In this document: positions 44,280-54,475 of the stretch, piece after piece
How positions within the stretch are numbered: the first letter of the stretch is position 1
Layout: each line of letters begins with the position of its first letter
Assembly: GCA_949128115.1 (NCBI GenBank)
Contig: OX421964.1
Span: 52,802,601-52,866,600 of the forward strand
Direction: 5' to 3'
Length of the DNA: 64,000 bases
Source: Anaspis maculata
Lineage: Eukaryota > Arthropoda > Insecta > Coleoptera > Scraptiidae
The notes under the pieces: generated by a model
Databases searched by the model: none
What the model was told of the DNA's origin: nothing
Seen by the model: the letters and a program-made list of their open reading frames with translations, nothing else
Program-made: the position numbers and the translations under genes

Positions 44280-44979
44280 AATTTATTAATTTCAACTTAC
44301 AAACACCTATTACTTTTACTGTGATATCTAATAAGCGAAAAATGAAAGGATGAAGAAAGTGGATGGGTTGATTTGCCTTGATTCACCTTTATAGAATGTT
44401 CAGGAATGAGTGCCAGCCCCATGATGGGCATTGAGCGCAGGGACGGGTGCCGGATAAAATAGAACAGAATGTTGTGGCGTGTCAGAAAAATTAGAAATCT
44501 ACTATGGAGGCGAAATCTGTCGTGTACACAGGAGTGTGTTGCTGCCGACTATGCTGACGAAAGCTAGGCATGGATATGTCAGCAGAGGCACAAAGGGTGG
44601 CTGAATGCCGCGAGCATTGTATTTTCATGGATTCGCACCATACTAAATAGATCTCGAGTAGATGTTGATCGAATGGAGAAGAGGTCATCTGTTTTTCCGG
44701 GCCAATGTGCAGTGTGCCTAAAGTATGTTGGTCATGAAATATTTTTATTGGCTCAGCGGAACGTCGGCTTTCAGTGGTTCGCAGATGATAATAGGTGGCC
44801 TCTTCCCTCTTCAGATCCACTCTGCGGACGTGTGAAAAAAGGGAAAGCGTAACATTTTTTGGGACTGTCGTTTGTTTTTATCAAACGATTTTCAGCTACC
44901 GCGGTTGAAAGAAGTTTCACTTCAGAAATTTCAGCCCTAAATCGAGTGGCTAGTTTTCAAATGAACGCATTAAATTGAC

Positions 44980-47900
44980 CTAGGTACGGTATTCGGTACG
45001 ATGCCCTTCGTCACTGTAGGTAATTACCTTCATTCCATTGATATTAGGAACGCGATTCACGAAGCTCTTGATGGAGTGATAGGGCCCCTCGCAGAAATCG
45101 ACGTATGGAGTACATTTCATAATTTTCAGCCAAACTTCCACCAAATCAAGAGTGCATTTAATTGTGACGCAGTTGTCAGGCAAGGACATGCATTTCTCTT
45201 CAAGAAACGACGTGCAGAAATCGGAAGATGCCAGCCATTTGTTGATCTTGAGAAACATGATCAGAGTGTTAAAGCTGAGCTCTGAGATCTCATATATTGC
45301 AGTCAACTGTGTTATGACGCTAAATATGACCGGCAGACGTTCGGTGTTGATCATGATGAAAGAGTTGTCTCTGGCGATAGTCCAGCTGAACAGTTTCAAT
45401 CCTTCTTGGACTTTCTTAAGTGACCCTTGACCGATCCATCGAAATTCGTCCACTATTGTTCCTTTCAGTTTAATGGTTCTGTCTTTCTGCAAATGACAAT
45501 AAAAAAGTTTCGATTTTCGCGTCTAACAGACTAATAGCTGTATTACACTACACAATTTCTTGTGCAATTTTTTGTACAATCTGCCAAAATAGTGTCAAAA
45601 AACAATAAACTTGATTGTTTAACTGACAAATTGCACAAGAAGTTGTACAAGAAATTGTGTAGTGTAATACAGCTATAACAGCCTTCTGGTAGCGGTAGAC
45701 TACACCAAGGCTTGAAACTTTTCATAATATGAGTTGCATGGAAATAAGTAGATACAGGTAAATTACTTACTTGAACAAAAATCATAAGAATTTTGAACAA
45801 TCTGATAATGGTGATCGATGTTTCATCGTCCGCCGTTTGCACTATTGGCAGCAGAAATTTGATATTGTTGAAGTTCCTGCAAAACGCTTCAACCACCGAG
45901 GGAGTTTTCTGCAAACTTGACAAAAGCTTAGCGCTGTAAATGCAAGCCCTTCGCAAAATCCTGTGGTCAGTCAAAGACGGTATCACAACTCCCATCAAAG
46001 TGCAAATCAGTAACGCCTGATTGATATTTGCGGGAACTCCCGGATCGGCCATGAGCAAGCAGTTCAACAGTGCCGGTTGCTGGACGACACTTGGAAGTTT
46101 CAGAGCTATCTCAATTGAAAGTTTGGCGTTGTTGAGTTTCCGAATCAAATGACTAGCCTTGAATCCTGAATCGGCAAAGTTCATGATGAGAAATTTCAGT
46201 ATAATCTTTTCTTTGGAACATGTTTTGATGGCAGAGATCAGTTCGTGTTCAACCTTTTCGTTTGCCAGCCAGAATTTTAGGGCGTTCATTTTCAAGTCGA
46301 CAGGTCCGTCCATCAAAATCCACATGAGTTGTGCAGTGCTGTACGAGTACAATTGGAAGAAAGTGGCATATGGCGAAAATGAAATCAAAAGATCGCAACC
46401 CAACTGGTGGAATTCGTCACAGTACTGCGCCATTACTGGGAAGAGGAAATATGTTGACTTCATCAAGTTAGTGGGCAAGAACCCTCCTCTACTGTAGTAA
46501 GTGTAGGTTATTAAATTCAAGACATCACTGGGCTTCCATAACAGTCTAGAAGAATGGAAAAGTTGAATAGGTTTTCAGTTAATTTTGTATTTAAATCAAC
46601 TTTTCCGGCAAATTTTCTACGGCGTTCAGCTAAGTCATTGCGGAAACAGTGTGAGTTGTACTAAACTGCACAAAAAATGGAGTTTTCGGGTTTTCGAAAA
46701 GTCGTTCGATTTTGAACCCCAATAACTGGTGATTGCCAAGAACAAGCTTGTGCTCAGAAATCATACTTATGGAGATCAATACAGAATCAAGACTCTAGCA
46801 GTTACCTACCTGCTGTGGTAAACGACCAAATGACAAACATGCAAAAATAATTCGTTTTTTGTTTTCGGCCAAGTCTCGTAGTCTTCGGAAAAGCTGTGCA
46901 GTGTTTTGGCAACTTCATTTTTCTGATACGTCGACAAGATATCTTCTTGCGCCAAAAAGTAAGTCAAAAGGTGTTCCAGCAGTTTCAAGCAATCTTCGCG
47001 ACATTTTGACTGGGAATGTATGCAAATGTCGCTGGAGGTCTTCATGAGTTTTTTTGACAGATCGTGGTAATTTTGCAAAACTTCTGTTCCTTCGTATTTT
47101 TTCAGTTTGCTGATGTAAGTGTAGTTGTCGTAAAATAGATTGAAACACTGCAGTGTTTGTAGAACCAAGTTTTGGTCTTGATGCTGTAAGAACGATCAAT
47201 CATCTTATGGTCTTACTTCTGTTGATACAGGTGTCCCAAAAGTTACGCTCACACTGGCAACACGACAGTGTAGAATTTGTTACTTACATTGTTTAAAATA
47301 AGAAAGCTCTCCTTGGTCAACCAGTTGTAGACATTGTCGAAGTTTTCATTTAAAATCTTGCACCTATCAATATAAATAAATGTTCAGCTTAGAATACCTC
47401 AAGTGAATGAAACGTGAGCTTACCGTTTTAAAAGATGCCCACACATCATGCACATTGCAGGAATTGCATCGTGTTTCTTGAAATTATCGAAAATTTGAGC
47501 GGTGTTTGCATTGTAGGCGAGGTAATGACATCCGTTTTTTTCAAATAATAAATCAAGAATCTGCCCACAGCAATCCACAGATAATCGATCGGTTTTCATC
47601 GAATCGGTAATATCAAGCAAAAGTTTCAGCAATCTTTCCGTGTCTGACACTTCTTTCCACGTTTTCTCAGGAAGGCTGCAAAATTTATGAAGTTAATCAT
47701 TTTCTCTCGCGTTGTAGAGCGGTTATCACTTGTATCGCAGGAGGAAGTGCCAGTCAAGTGAAAGAGTCTGAAGGTGGGTTTAGTCAGCTTATTTAGCTGT
47801 AATCGCTCATTGGCTGTTGTGGCACAACGGATGGCATTTGAGTCAATGAGCGATGATGCGCTTACGGCTAAAATTGAAACCATACGGCTAAATAAGCTGA

Positions 47901-50900
47901 CTAAACCCACCCCAATTATTGGCCTTGAGTGGACAATATCCAAAGAGGCGCTTTCACAACCTTTTGGTATTGGCCGATGGATGACGCCACAGTAGAAGCA
48001 ACTCTGACACCAGTTTTGCAGCGGATTATCTTCTAACATAATCAGTGAAGTACTGGAAGGACTTTGTTTTGTTGTCAATTTGCCCGTTACTCGTGAAAAA
48101 CTCTGCAGGATAAAGCCGCACCTCACTATGATGTGGGTCGCAGCTACCGAATACCTACTTGTCAAAACCCATTTCAGTGTCATAAATGTCACCGGTTGCT
48201 CCTTTTCCGCGATTCATTTACACAGGTATGCCAGTGCCGAGACCAGTGCGAATGTTAGCTTGCAGAGTGATTTAAAAAAAAAAGACCCGCTTTCGATTTT
48301 TCGCCGCACAATTTTTTTTATGGGCACATTTTGGACGCCCAATGCACCATGGGGATGTACTCAACGTACACATGGGGATGTGACTATGGTTAGTGCACAT
48401 GACTACGCTGGGCACATTCCCATGGTGCACATGGGTACATTGGGCATATCCCCACGGTGCACATGGGCACATTGGGCGTCCGAAATGTGCGGGCATGGGC
48501 ACATTTCCACTAGAGTGGAACATGTTCATTCTTTTTTCGAGGGAGTCATATCTAGCGTATTTACAATCATGCCCCCCCCCCTAGACCTAGAGTTACCCTA
48601 GAGCTACCCTTCCAAAAATTTCGGGAATGAGAAGAGGAGCCGAGTTGCAGATCATTTTTAAGGTTTTTTAAAATTCTCTTCCTAACAGTTTGAAAAATGA
48701 GACTCTAAAGACCCGTTCTGAAACTTCGAATTTTTCAAAATCAGGAGGTTTTTCTTTTGTCAACATTTGTATTTGAAAAATCAGTTAATAAATCCAGTCA
48801 ACATCTTAGATTGGAAGGAAACACGAACATCAAATTTGTGGAGGTTACCTTTTACCTGATTATTTTTCATATCATGAGTGGAACTAATAAGCTAGGGTAG
48901 GGGGTAAAATTACCCTTCCAAAATTGTAAATGACAACAGGAGCTGAGATTGACAATACTTGGTAATACTGGTCCTCTTTGAAGAACCTTAAATTCAATCC
49001 AGAAACTAAGAATAAGGGGTTGAAAATTAGCCCCCAGCCCCTTCAACTTCCTACCGTAGATTAGGTCCAGAATAGCTATACCAAGGTTCACCCATGGGGT
49101 GAGAAAGGATAATTTAAATTTGCTGCTCGTGCTTTCCTTTTTCCAATCTAAGATGTTTACCAGAGGGATATTTATTTCAAAACGGGTTATGCATCTTAAT
49201 TATTCTTGTGTTGTGTTGTTAATTACTGTTGTGAACAGAATTGGAAGACCTTTGTAATTCTGTATGTTCAACTCGACTACTATTTCCATTTAAAATAGGG
49301 TAATAAACAATGGTAATAACTTGCGCGCCAGACTTGCAGACATCAGCACCATGCTGGCAGCATTATAGTATACAGGATGAAAGAAAAATTGAAAGTTGAA
49401 CATTTGTATTTCAAGGACCCAAACAGGTGAAAACATGAAAAGTCACCATACATAATCCTAATTTTGAGCCCATGAAGTCGTTAAAAACAAATCATAAAGA
49501 TACATGGGAGCGGTGGTGGCCAAGTGGTATAGGTGATGCCAAGCCAAGCCATTCGCGCTGCCCTGTGTGGGTTCGAATCCCGCTACATATATCTGTGGCG
49601 GCTCTCATATGGGCATGTGACGGAGGAATTCGAATAATCCAAATGGCGTAGTTATGGCGGTTTTAGGCCTGTCGTCCGGGTTGACTGGAATTTGGTGATA
49701 CGCCTTTACCAGGTCTAGTGATGTGAACAAAGTTTTTCCTTCAAGGTGTTGGCTGAAGTCGTGAACGTGTGGAATGGGATAACGATCACGTCGAGGTCAC
49801 CATTTATGGCGCGATGTGACGGAGAAAAAGTGTCTGCCCTGAGCAGGATTCGAACCTGCGTCTTCCATTTGCCGGATGAATACTCTAACCACTAAGCTAT
49901 CAAGGGAGACAACAGTTCCTCCGTCACATGCCCATATGAGAGCCGCCACAGTACATACGAGACGAACGACGTCTCTGGAGGGGGAGTACTGTGGCGGCTC
50001 TCATATGGGCATGTGACGGAGGAACTGTTGTCTCCCTTGATAGCTTAGTGGTTAGAGTATCCATCCGGCAAATGGAAGACGCAGGTTCGAATCCTGCTCA
50101 GGGCAGACACTTTTTCTCCGTCACATCGCGCCATAAATAGTGACCCCGAACAACAATAATACGTACGCAACACGCTACTTAATAAAACAAGTAACAGCGA
50201 ACAATTGAATAGCACCGTCATTTCTCTTCCTACGTCCACCCACGTCCTATCCGTCGCCCTAGCTGGGGGGTACCAAACAACGGTTTATAAGAACGGTGAA
50301 CACGGATAACATACGAGACGAACGACGTCTCTGGAGGGGGAGTACTGTGGCGGCTCTCATATGGGCATGTGACGGAGGAACTGTTGTCTCCCTTGATAGC
50401 TTAGTGGTTAGAGTATCCATCCGGCAAATAGAAGACGCAGGTTCGAATCCTGCTCAGGGCAGACACTTTTTCTCCTTCACATCGCGCCATAAATGGTGAC
50501 CCCGAACAACAATAACACGTACGCAACACGCTACTTAAATAAACAAGTAACAGCGAACAATTGAACAGCAACGCCACTTCTCTGCCTACGTCCACCCACG
50601 TCCTATCCGTCGCCCTAGCTGGGGGGGTACCGAACAACGGTTTGTAAGAACGGTGAACACGGATGACATACGAGACGAACGACGTCTCTGGAGGGGGAGT
50701 ACTGTGGCGGCTCTCATATGGGCATGTGACGGAGGAACTGTTGTCTCCCTTGATAGCTTAGTGGTTAGAGTATTCATCCGGCAAATGGAAGACGCAGGTT
50801 CGAATCCTGCTCAGGGCAGACACTTTTTCTCCGTCACATCGCGCCATATATCCATGGATATTTTGTGTTATCTTCGAGGTTCCATGGTAGAGCAGCTTAT

Positions 50901-51796
50901 GGCTGAATGTCGCCTTGTTAAATGAGACAATTAAATAAATATATCTTGAACCATTCCTTATTATAGCTGTTTTGAAGCTGTATTACACTACATAATGTTT
51001 TTTTACAATTTCTTGAACAATCTGTCAAACCAACAATCAAGTTTATTGTTTTTTGACAATATTTTGTCAGATTGTTCAAGAAATTGTACAAAAAATTGTG
51101 CAGTGTAATATAGCTACTAAATATCTCGGAAAAACTGAAATTATAACAGAATTTTTTCCGTGTATAATTCAAGATGTTGGGGGAAAACTTGAATGTTGAA
51201 CCCACACACCTACAAAAATGTTGGGTGTTTCTACGTTCACTGATATAAGTACGAGAAAAATCAATTCTGCGTAATAATTTCAGGTTTTTTAATCCGCCTG
51301 GGTCACATTTTTGCCCGCTATGGACACACTTTTAACCAAGCTTTAACCGTCTACAATCTTTGGACTGAATTATTCAATAACAGTTGTTTTAAACTTACTG
51401 TGACAGGATTTTGAAAAAAATACTAAGCAGTTTTCCCCGTTCAGAACATTCTTCGGCCAAATTCAAAAAGAAAAACTCCACGCAGCCTTTCACTTGCCGT
51501 GACATGCCGTAAAATTCTTCGATGCGAGTCAAGAATCTCAAAAATTCTATGCAAAAACTGAAAAGAAAATTTAAAAAGGTTTAAAAAAAAAGGTTCAAAT
51601 TTTCTTTGTAAATAATTCACCTGAGATTTTTATCATCACGGATGTTGACGTTCATGAAGGTGTCGAAATTCAGTCGTTTCAAGACAGAAATCAATTTTTC
51701 CCGGTTTGACAACGACTCACTGAAGAATGCCACGTTTTGAATAATTTGCTCCATTATGTTGGGCGTCAAGTCCATTTTTACACACGGACGATACAT
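44980..51796 (-). CDS. Unidentified all-helical (HEAT/ARM-like) protein
   Basis: Seven exons join in frame on the minus strand: 51796-51621, 51557-51399, 47675-47424, 47363-47288, 47183-46810, 46545-45771 and 45486-44980. All junctions are GT-AG and phases match, giving 772 residues. The first in-frame ATG (51796) is used; the second (51775, [10 protein letters not shown]) gives 765. The sequence is leucine-rich amphipathic helix throughout, for example [66 protein letters not shown] and [15 protein letters not shown]. No signal peptide, membrane segment or catalytic motif is seen. I do not recognise the family; centriolar rotatin-like and meiotic MEI1-like HEAT proteins are possibilities I could not support. 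The second intron is 3.7 kb and holds the TRIM array and several MITEs. Confidence 0.8.
45535..45676. repeat. MITE, TAGCTGTATTACACTACA family copy 1
   Basis: TAGCTGTATTACACTACACA at the left and its inverse at the right bound a near-complete palindrome of 142 bp. It lies in the last intron of the helical-protein gene. A sister copy is at 50976-51115 in another intron of the same gene. Confidence 0.88.
47772..47912. mobile_element. AGGTGCGTTCAGTCAG MITE, copy 3
   Basis: The ends AGGTGGGTTTAGTCAGC and GCTGACTAAACCCACC are diverged versions of the family at 39392 and 41834, with the same TTATTTAGC continuation. No clear duplication remains. It lies just upstream of the third exon of the helical-protein gene. 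Confidence 0.8.
48322..48491. repeat. Foldback with internal GCACATGGG repeats
   Basis: GGGCACATTTTGGACGCCCA pairs with TGGGCGTCCGAAATGTGC. The interior repeats GTGCACATGGG and ACATTGGGC in both orientations. Confidence 0.7.
48798..49160. repeat. Old foldback element
   Basis: AACATCTTAGATTGGAAGGA near the left is matched by TTTTCCAATCTAAGATGTTT near the right. Arms are short and diverged. It is intronic in the helical-protein gene. Confidence 0.55.
49507..49587 (+). repeat. tRNA-like sequence next to the TRIM array
   Basis: It has an A box in GGTGGCCAAGTGGTATAGG and a B box GGGTTCGAATCCCGC with a good T stem. It ends at the TATATC target sequence of the TRIM array, so the array inserted at its 3' edge. 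It is unlike the tRNA-like part of the array, so it is a separate repeat. Confidence 0.55.
49630..49788 (-). pseudogene. Ty3/gypsy (CsRn1-type) reverse transcriptase fragment
   Basis: The minus frame reads [20 protein letters not shown], then [19 protein letters not shown] and [15 protein letters not shown]. This is the RT core of the CsRn1/Kamikaze clade, covering the first catalytic aspartate ([11 protein letters not shown]) and stopping before the YxDD box. Upstream on the minus strand it runs directly from the primer-binding site TGGTGACCTCGACGTGAT; downstream it breaks into the LTR 5' end in inverse orientation. Protease, RNase H and integrase are absent. Confidence 0.88.
49990..50133 (+). 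mobile_element. TRIM LTR copy A with tRNA-like core
   Basis: The tRNA-like part spans about 50033-50106. It has an A box TAGCTTAGTGGTTAGAG, a perfect 5-bp anticodon stem TCCAT/ATGGA around the 7-base loop CCGGCAA (anticodon position GGC, alanine), and a perfect T arm GCAGG-TTCGAAT-CCTGC containing the B box. The acceptor CCCTTGA/TCAGGG is imperfect. The LTR also carries an inverted 11-bp pair, ATGTGACGGAG near the start and CTCCGTCACAT near the end. Confidence 0.85.
50346..50489 (+). mobile_element. TRIM LTR copy B with tRNA-like core
   Basis: This copy is the same length as copy A and differs at only a few positions, for example CAAATAGAAGAC instead of CAAATGGAAGAC (which breaks one anticodon-stem pair) and CTCCTTCACAT instead of CTCCGTCACAT. 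It is followed by the primer-binding site TGGTGACCCCGAAC. Confidence 0.85.
50703..50846 (+). mobile_element. TRIM LTR copy C with tRNA-like core
   Basis: This is the right-hand terminal LTR, with the tRNA-like core intact apart from GTATTCATCC in place of GTATCCATCC. It is followed directly by the TATATC flank rather than by a primer-binding site, as expected of a 3' LTR. Confidence 0.85.
50976..51115. repeat. MITE, TAGCTGTATTACACTACA family copy 2
   Basis: AGCTGTATTACACTACATAA pairs with the inverse end TGTGCAGTGTAATATAGCT. It has the same size and ends as the copy at 45535-45676. Confidence 0.85.
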
Positions 51797-52289
51797 GATT
51801 TTAAATAAATAAAGATTTCAACAATGACACCTATGTATATTTTATTAACAATGCATTGGGCTAAGGACTACTGTCAATTGTGTCAATGTTACAGACAAAT
51901 GACAGTAGGCCACTTGATTTTTCTATGTGAAATTTTTAATCCGAGCCTGTTTTGGCGAAATAAAATAAATGGAACTGCTGTCGAAAAGGCGTTATTATTA
52001 CTGTAATTTGTCATTGTGTTTATAATAATAATAAATGATAATCTCGATGATAATTGAGTAAATTTTAAAAAATACGAAAGCGGCCCATGCTTGTTTTTAA
52101 AACGTCATAATATTGACTGACATAAGTAATTATTTTGGTTCCACAGGTTGCTTAGTTGCTTTTCAGAATAATTGAGGCGCTTATATCTCGTTCACTTTTT
52201 ATTTTCAGTAGAATCAATGATTTTTTGGAGCAACAATAAAGTGACACGCTGGAGGATACTGCTGATGGCCGTTTGAGTTTCATGATATC
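51797..52289. other. Upstream region of the helical-protein gene
   Basis: No coding exon was found. It should include the 5' untranslated region and promoter of the minus-strand gene. A first, degenerate satellite unit may begin near 52190. Confidence 0.35.
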
Positions 52290-53960
52290 CGCCGCCATCT
52301 TGAAATTTCTTATTAGTGAAACGTTTTTCATGGAAACTTGGAACTGCAACTTACCACGTATCGCTTGTCACGTATGATCATTCTTATTTTCAAGCTTAGT
52401 TTCATGATTCCGCCGCCATCTTGCCCGTCACATTGAAATCTCTTATTAGTGGGACGATTGTCATGAAACTTGGAACCTACTTTTGTCTCATATGAACATT
52501 CTTATTTTCAAGCTGAATTTCATGATTTCGCCGCCATCTTGGCCGCCATATTGAAATTTCTTGTTAGTGGAACAATTTTCATAGAACTTGGGACTTATAT
52601 CCTTGTCACATATGATATCATTCTTATTTTCAAGATGAATTTCATGATTCCACCACCATTTTGACCGCCATATTGAAATATCTCACTAGTAGAACGATTG
52701 TCATGAAACTTGGAACCTGCTCTTGTCTCGTATGAACATTCTTATTTTCAAGGTGAATTTTATGATTCCGCCGCCGGCGCTGTCTTGGCCGCCATATTGA
52801 AATATGTTATTAGTGGAACGATTTTCATGGAACTTGGAACTTGCCCTGTCACGTATGATCATTCTGATTTTCAAGATGAATTTCATGATTCCGCCGCCAT
52901 CTTGGTCGTCATATTGAAATTTCGCATTAGTGGAACGATTGTCATGAAACGTGAAACTTGGGTAGGTAGGGGAAGGTGTTGTACCTTGGAAAGATTTTTT
53001 TTGAAAATTCATTTTGAGCGAAACATGACTGTTACAACCGGTTTTGTCTCATCATATAATTCGGTAAGGATTTATCTATCACTACTCATGTCACGATCTG
53101 CAAAATTATTCATGCTGACTTGGAAATTTCGAAAACAGTTTTTTTTGTCTTTTGGTCCAAGGTACAATCTAGTGCTGTACCTTGGACCACGACACAGGAA
53201 AGTCAAAAACAGTGTTTTTGAGTATTTTTTCAATGGAATAAATGAACTAATATCAAATATACATAAACTCTGAGAGGAGACAATAATGCTTTGAAAATAT
53301 CACAAATGGGTAACTGTAAAAAAATTCTCGAAAAAAATGAATTGATTGTTTGGAAAATATAACTTTGGGATATACGTTATATAATATTTTCATATAAAAT
53401 GAATTAAATAATATTATAACGAGCAAATTCCACTGCGAAGAAGGTCCTGGCCTTTTGTTGTCCACATTACATTACATTTGTTCGGTCCAAGGTACAACGA
53501 GCTGGCCGGTCCAAGGTACAATAAATTCAAAAGTTGCAAAAACGGCTTGCTGCTATTTTGAGGTTACATTTTACCCATTCCGATTGTGATTGAATGAGAC
53601 AGAACTGAGTGCACTACTTCTCAAAAATAGAAGTATCCGTATAGATTGCTGTACAAAGGCGGTATTGACCTCTGCTTAGTGTTTGAATATTTACTTTGGC
53701 AGGCGAAAATCATAAAGTTACGAAAATTTTTGACATCCCTTTTCTTCGAGGATTTCTCACCAACTCAGTGACATCTACCGTTAACTGCGAAGAACAATAG
53801 ACACTGTCGACCATACAGGTCACTGCATTTTCGAAATATCGCATTTGGTCCGAGGTACAATCGGTCCAAGGTACAACACCTTCCCCTAACTGTTGTCTCG
53901 TATGAACATTCTTATTCTCAAGCTGGACTTCGTTTCTATACCGGATATTCACTTGTTCAC
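52290..53960. repeat. Tandem repeat of 117-134 bp, split by a transposon
   Basis: Five to six units recur at spacings of 117-134 bp. Each contains TTAGTGGAACGATTGTCATG, GAACATTCTTATTTTCAAG and CCGCCGCCATCTTGG followed by CCGCCATATTGAAATTT. The array breaks at 52968 and resumes at 53887 with the rest of a unit, so the transposon inserted into it. Frames across the array are by-products of the repeat. Confidence 0.85.
52969..53886. mobile_element. 918-bp DNA transposon with repeated subterminal motif
   Basis: The ends GGGGAAGGTGTTGTACCTTG and CAAGGTACAACACCTTCCCC are perfect inverses, flanked by TA on both sides. The motif GGTCCAAGGTACAA or its inverse occurs in both ends and at about 53155, 53176, 53484, 53502, 53849 and 53862. 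No transposase frame is present. A TA duplication is compatible with Tc1/mariner-type mobilisation. Confidence 0.85.
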
Positions 53961-54475
53961 AATATTGTCTCCAGCGAAGCACCTAGCGCCATTGATGTCA
54001 GAAATCCGGGCTCCGGGCCTGAAATCGAATTGGTTTCCAGTAAGCACCCCACACTTACCGATACAAGATACAAGGTTGATGAAGTCTTAGAAGGGAACTA
54101 TACTCAAGGATCTTCGAAAACACCAATAACAACGCCACCGGTCTGTAGTTTGTTCATTATTTTGTAAAGTTCATTCCCCCTTAAGTCTGTATAATTTTAG
54201 CAATCTTCAAAATGTCAGGAAACTTCCCGTCTCCGAACGACATGTTTATAAGATTCCATATCCAGTAGGTGTGATAATAAAGAACTAAGAAGGAGGATAC
54301 TTGAGTCAAAAATCAACTCCTTTCCTGGTGGTTGCTCTTTAAGGAAGATGACCTACTTATTGAGTCTTTTTGAATACACATAGATATTATACAATGTTCA
54401 CCTCTGTTTTGTCTAAGCGCTATTTTATCCTGGCGCCGCGTTTTGTTCGTGCTGTTTAGTAATAGAGCCGTTTTA
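53961..54475. other. Intergenic, no gene seen
   Basis: Short open frames only, without domain or splice support. Confidence 0.35.

Larger units (their letters stand above)
49594..50846. mobile_element. tRNA-bearing TRIM retrotransposon array
   Basis: The composite is flanked by TATATC at 49588-49593 and 50847-50852. From the left: an LTR 5' end (49594 to about 49629), a reverse-transcriptase fragment, an LTR on the minus strand (about 49806-49950), and then on the plus strand LTR (49990-50133), internal region, LTR (50346-50489), internal region, LTR (50703-50846). LTRs are 144 bp, start TGTGGCGG and end CGCGCCA. Internal regions of about 212 bp begin TAAA plus a primer-binding site TGGTGACCCCGA (tRNA-Trp type) and end in the polypurine tract GGAGGGGGAGTAC. 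There is no coding capacity, so the element depends on proteins from another retrotransposon. Copies are nearly identical, so the array is recent. Confidence 0.85.

Noticed and set aside
48080..48601. 173-codon plus frame
   Set aside because: It overlaps intronic sequence of the helical-protein gene and a foldback rich in GCACATGGG repeats, which keep the frame open by chance.
50033..50106. A functional tRNA-Ala (GGC) gene
   Set aside because: The anticodon and T arms are good, but the acceptor stem is mismatched. The unit is repeated inside LTRs, and GGC is not the usual eukaryotic alanine anticodon. I treat it as part of the retroelement.
52152..53273. Frames of 64-187 codons over the satellite array
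   Set aside because: They repeat with the satellite unit and run through the transposon end, so they are not a protein family.
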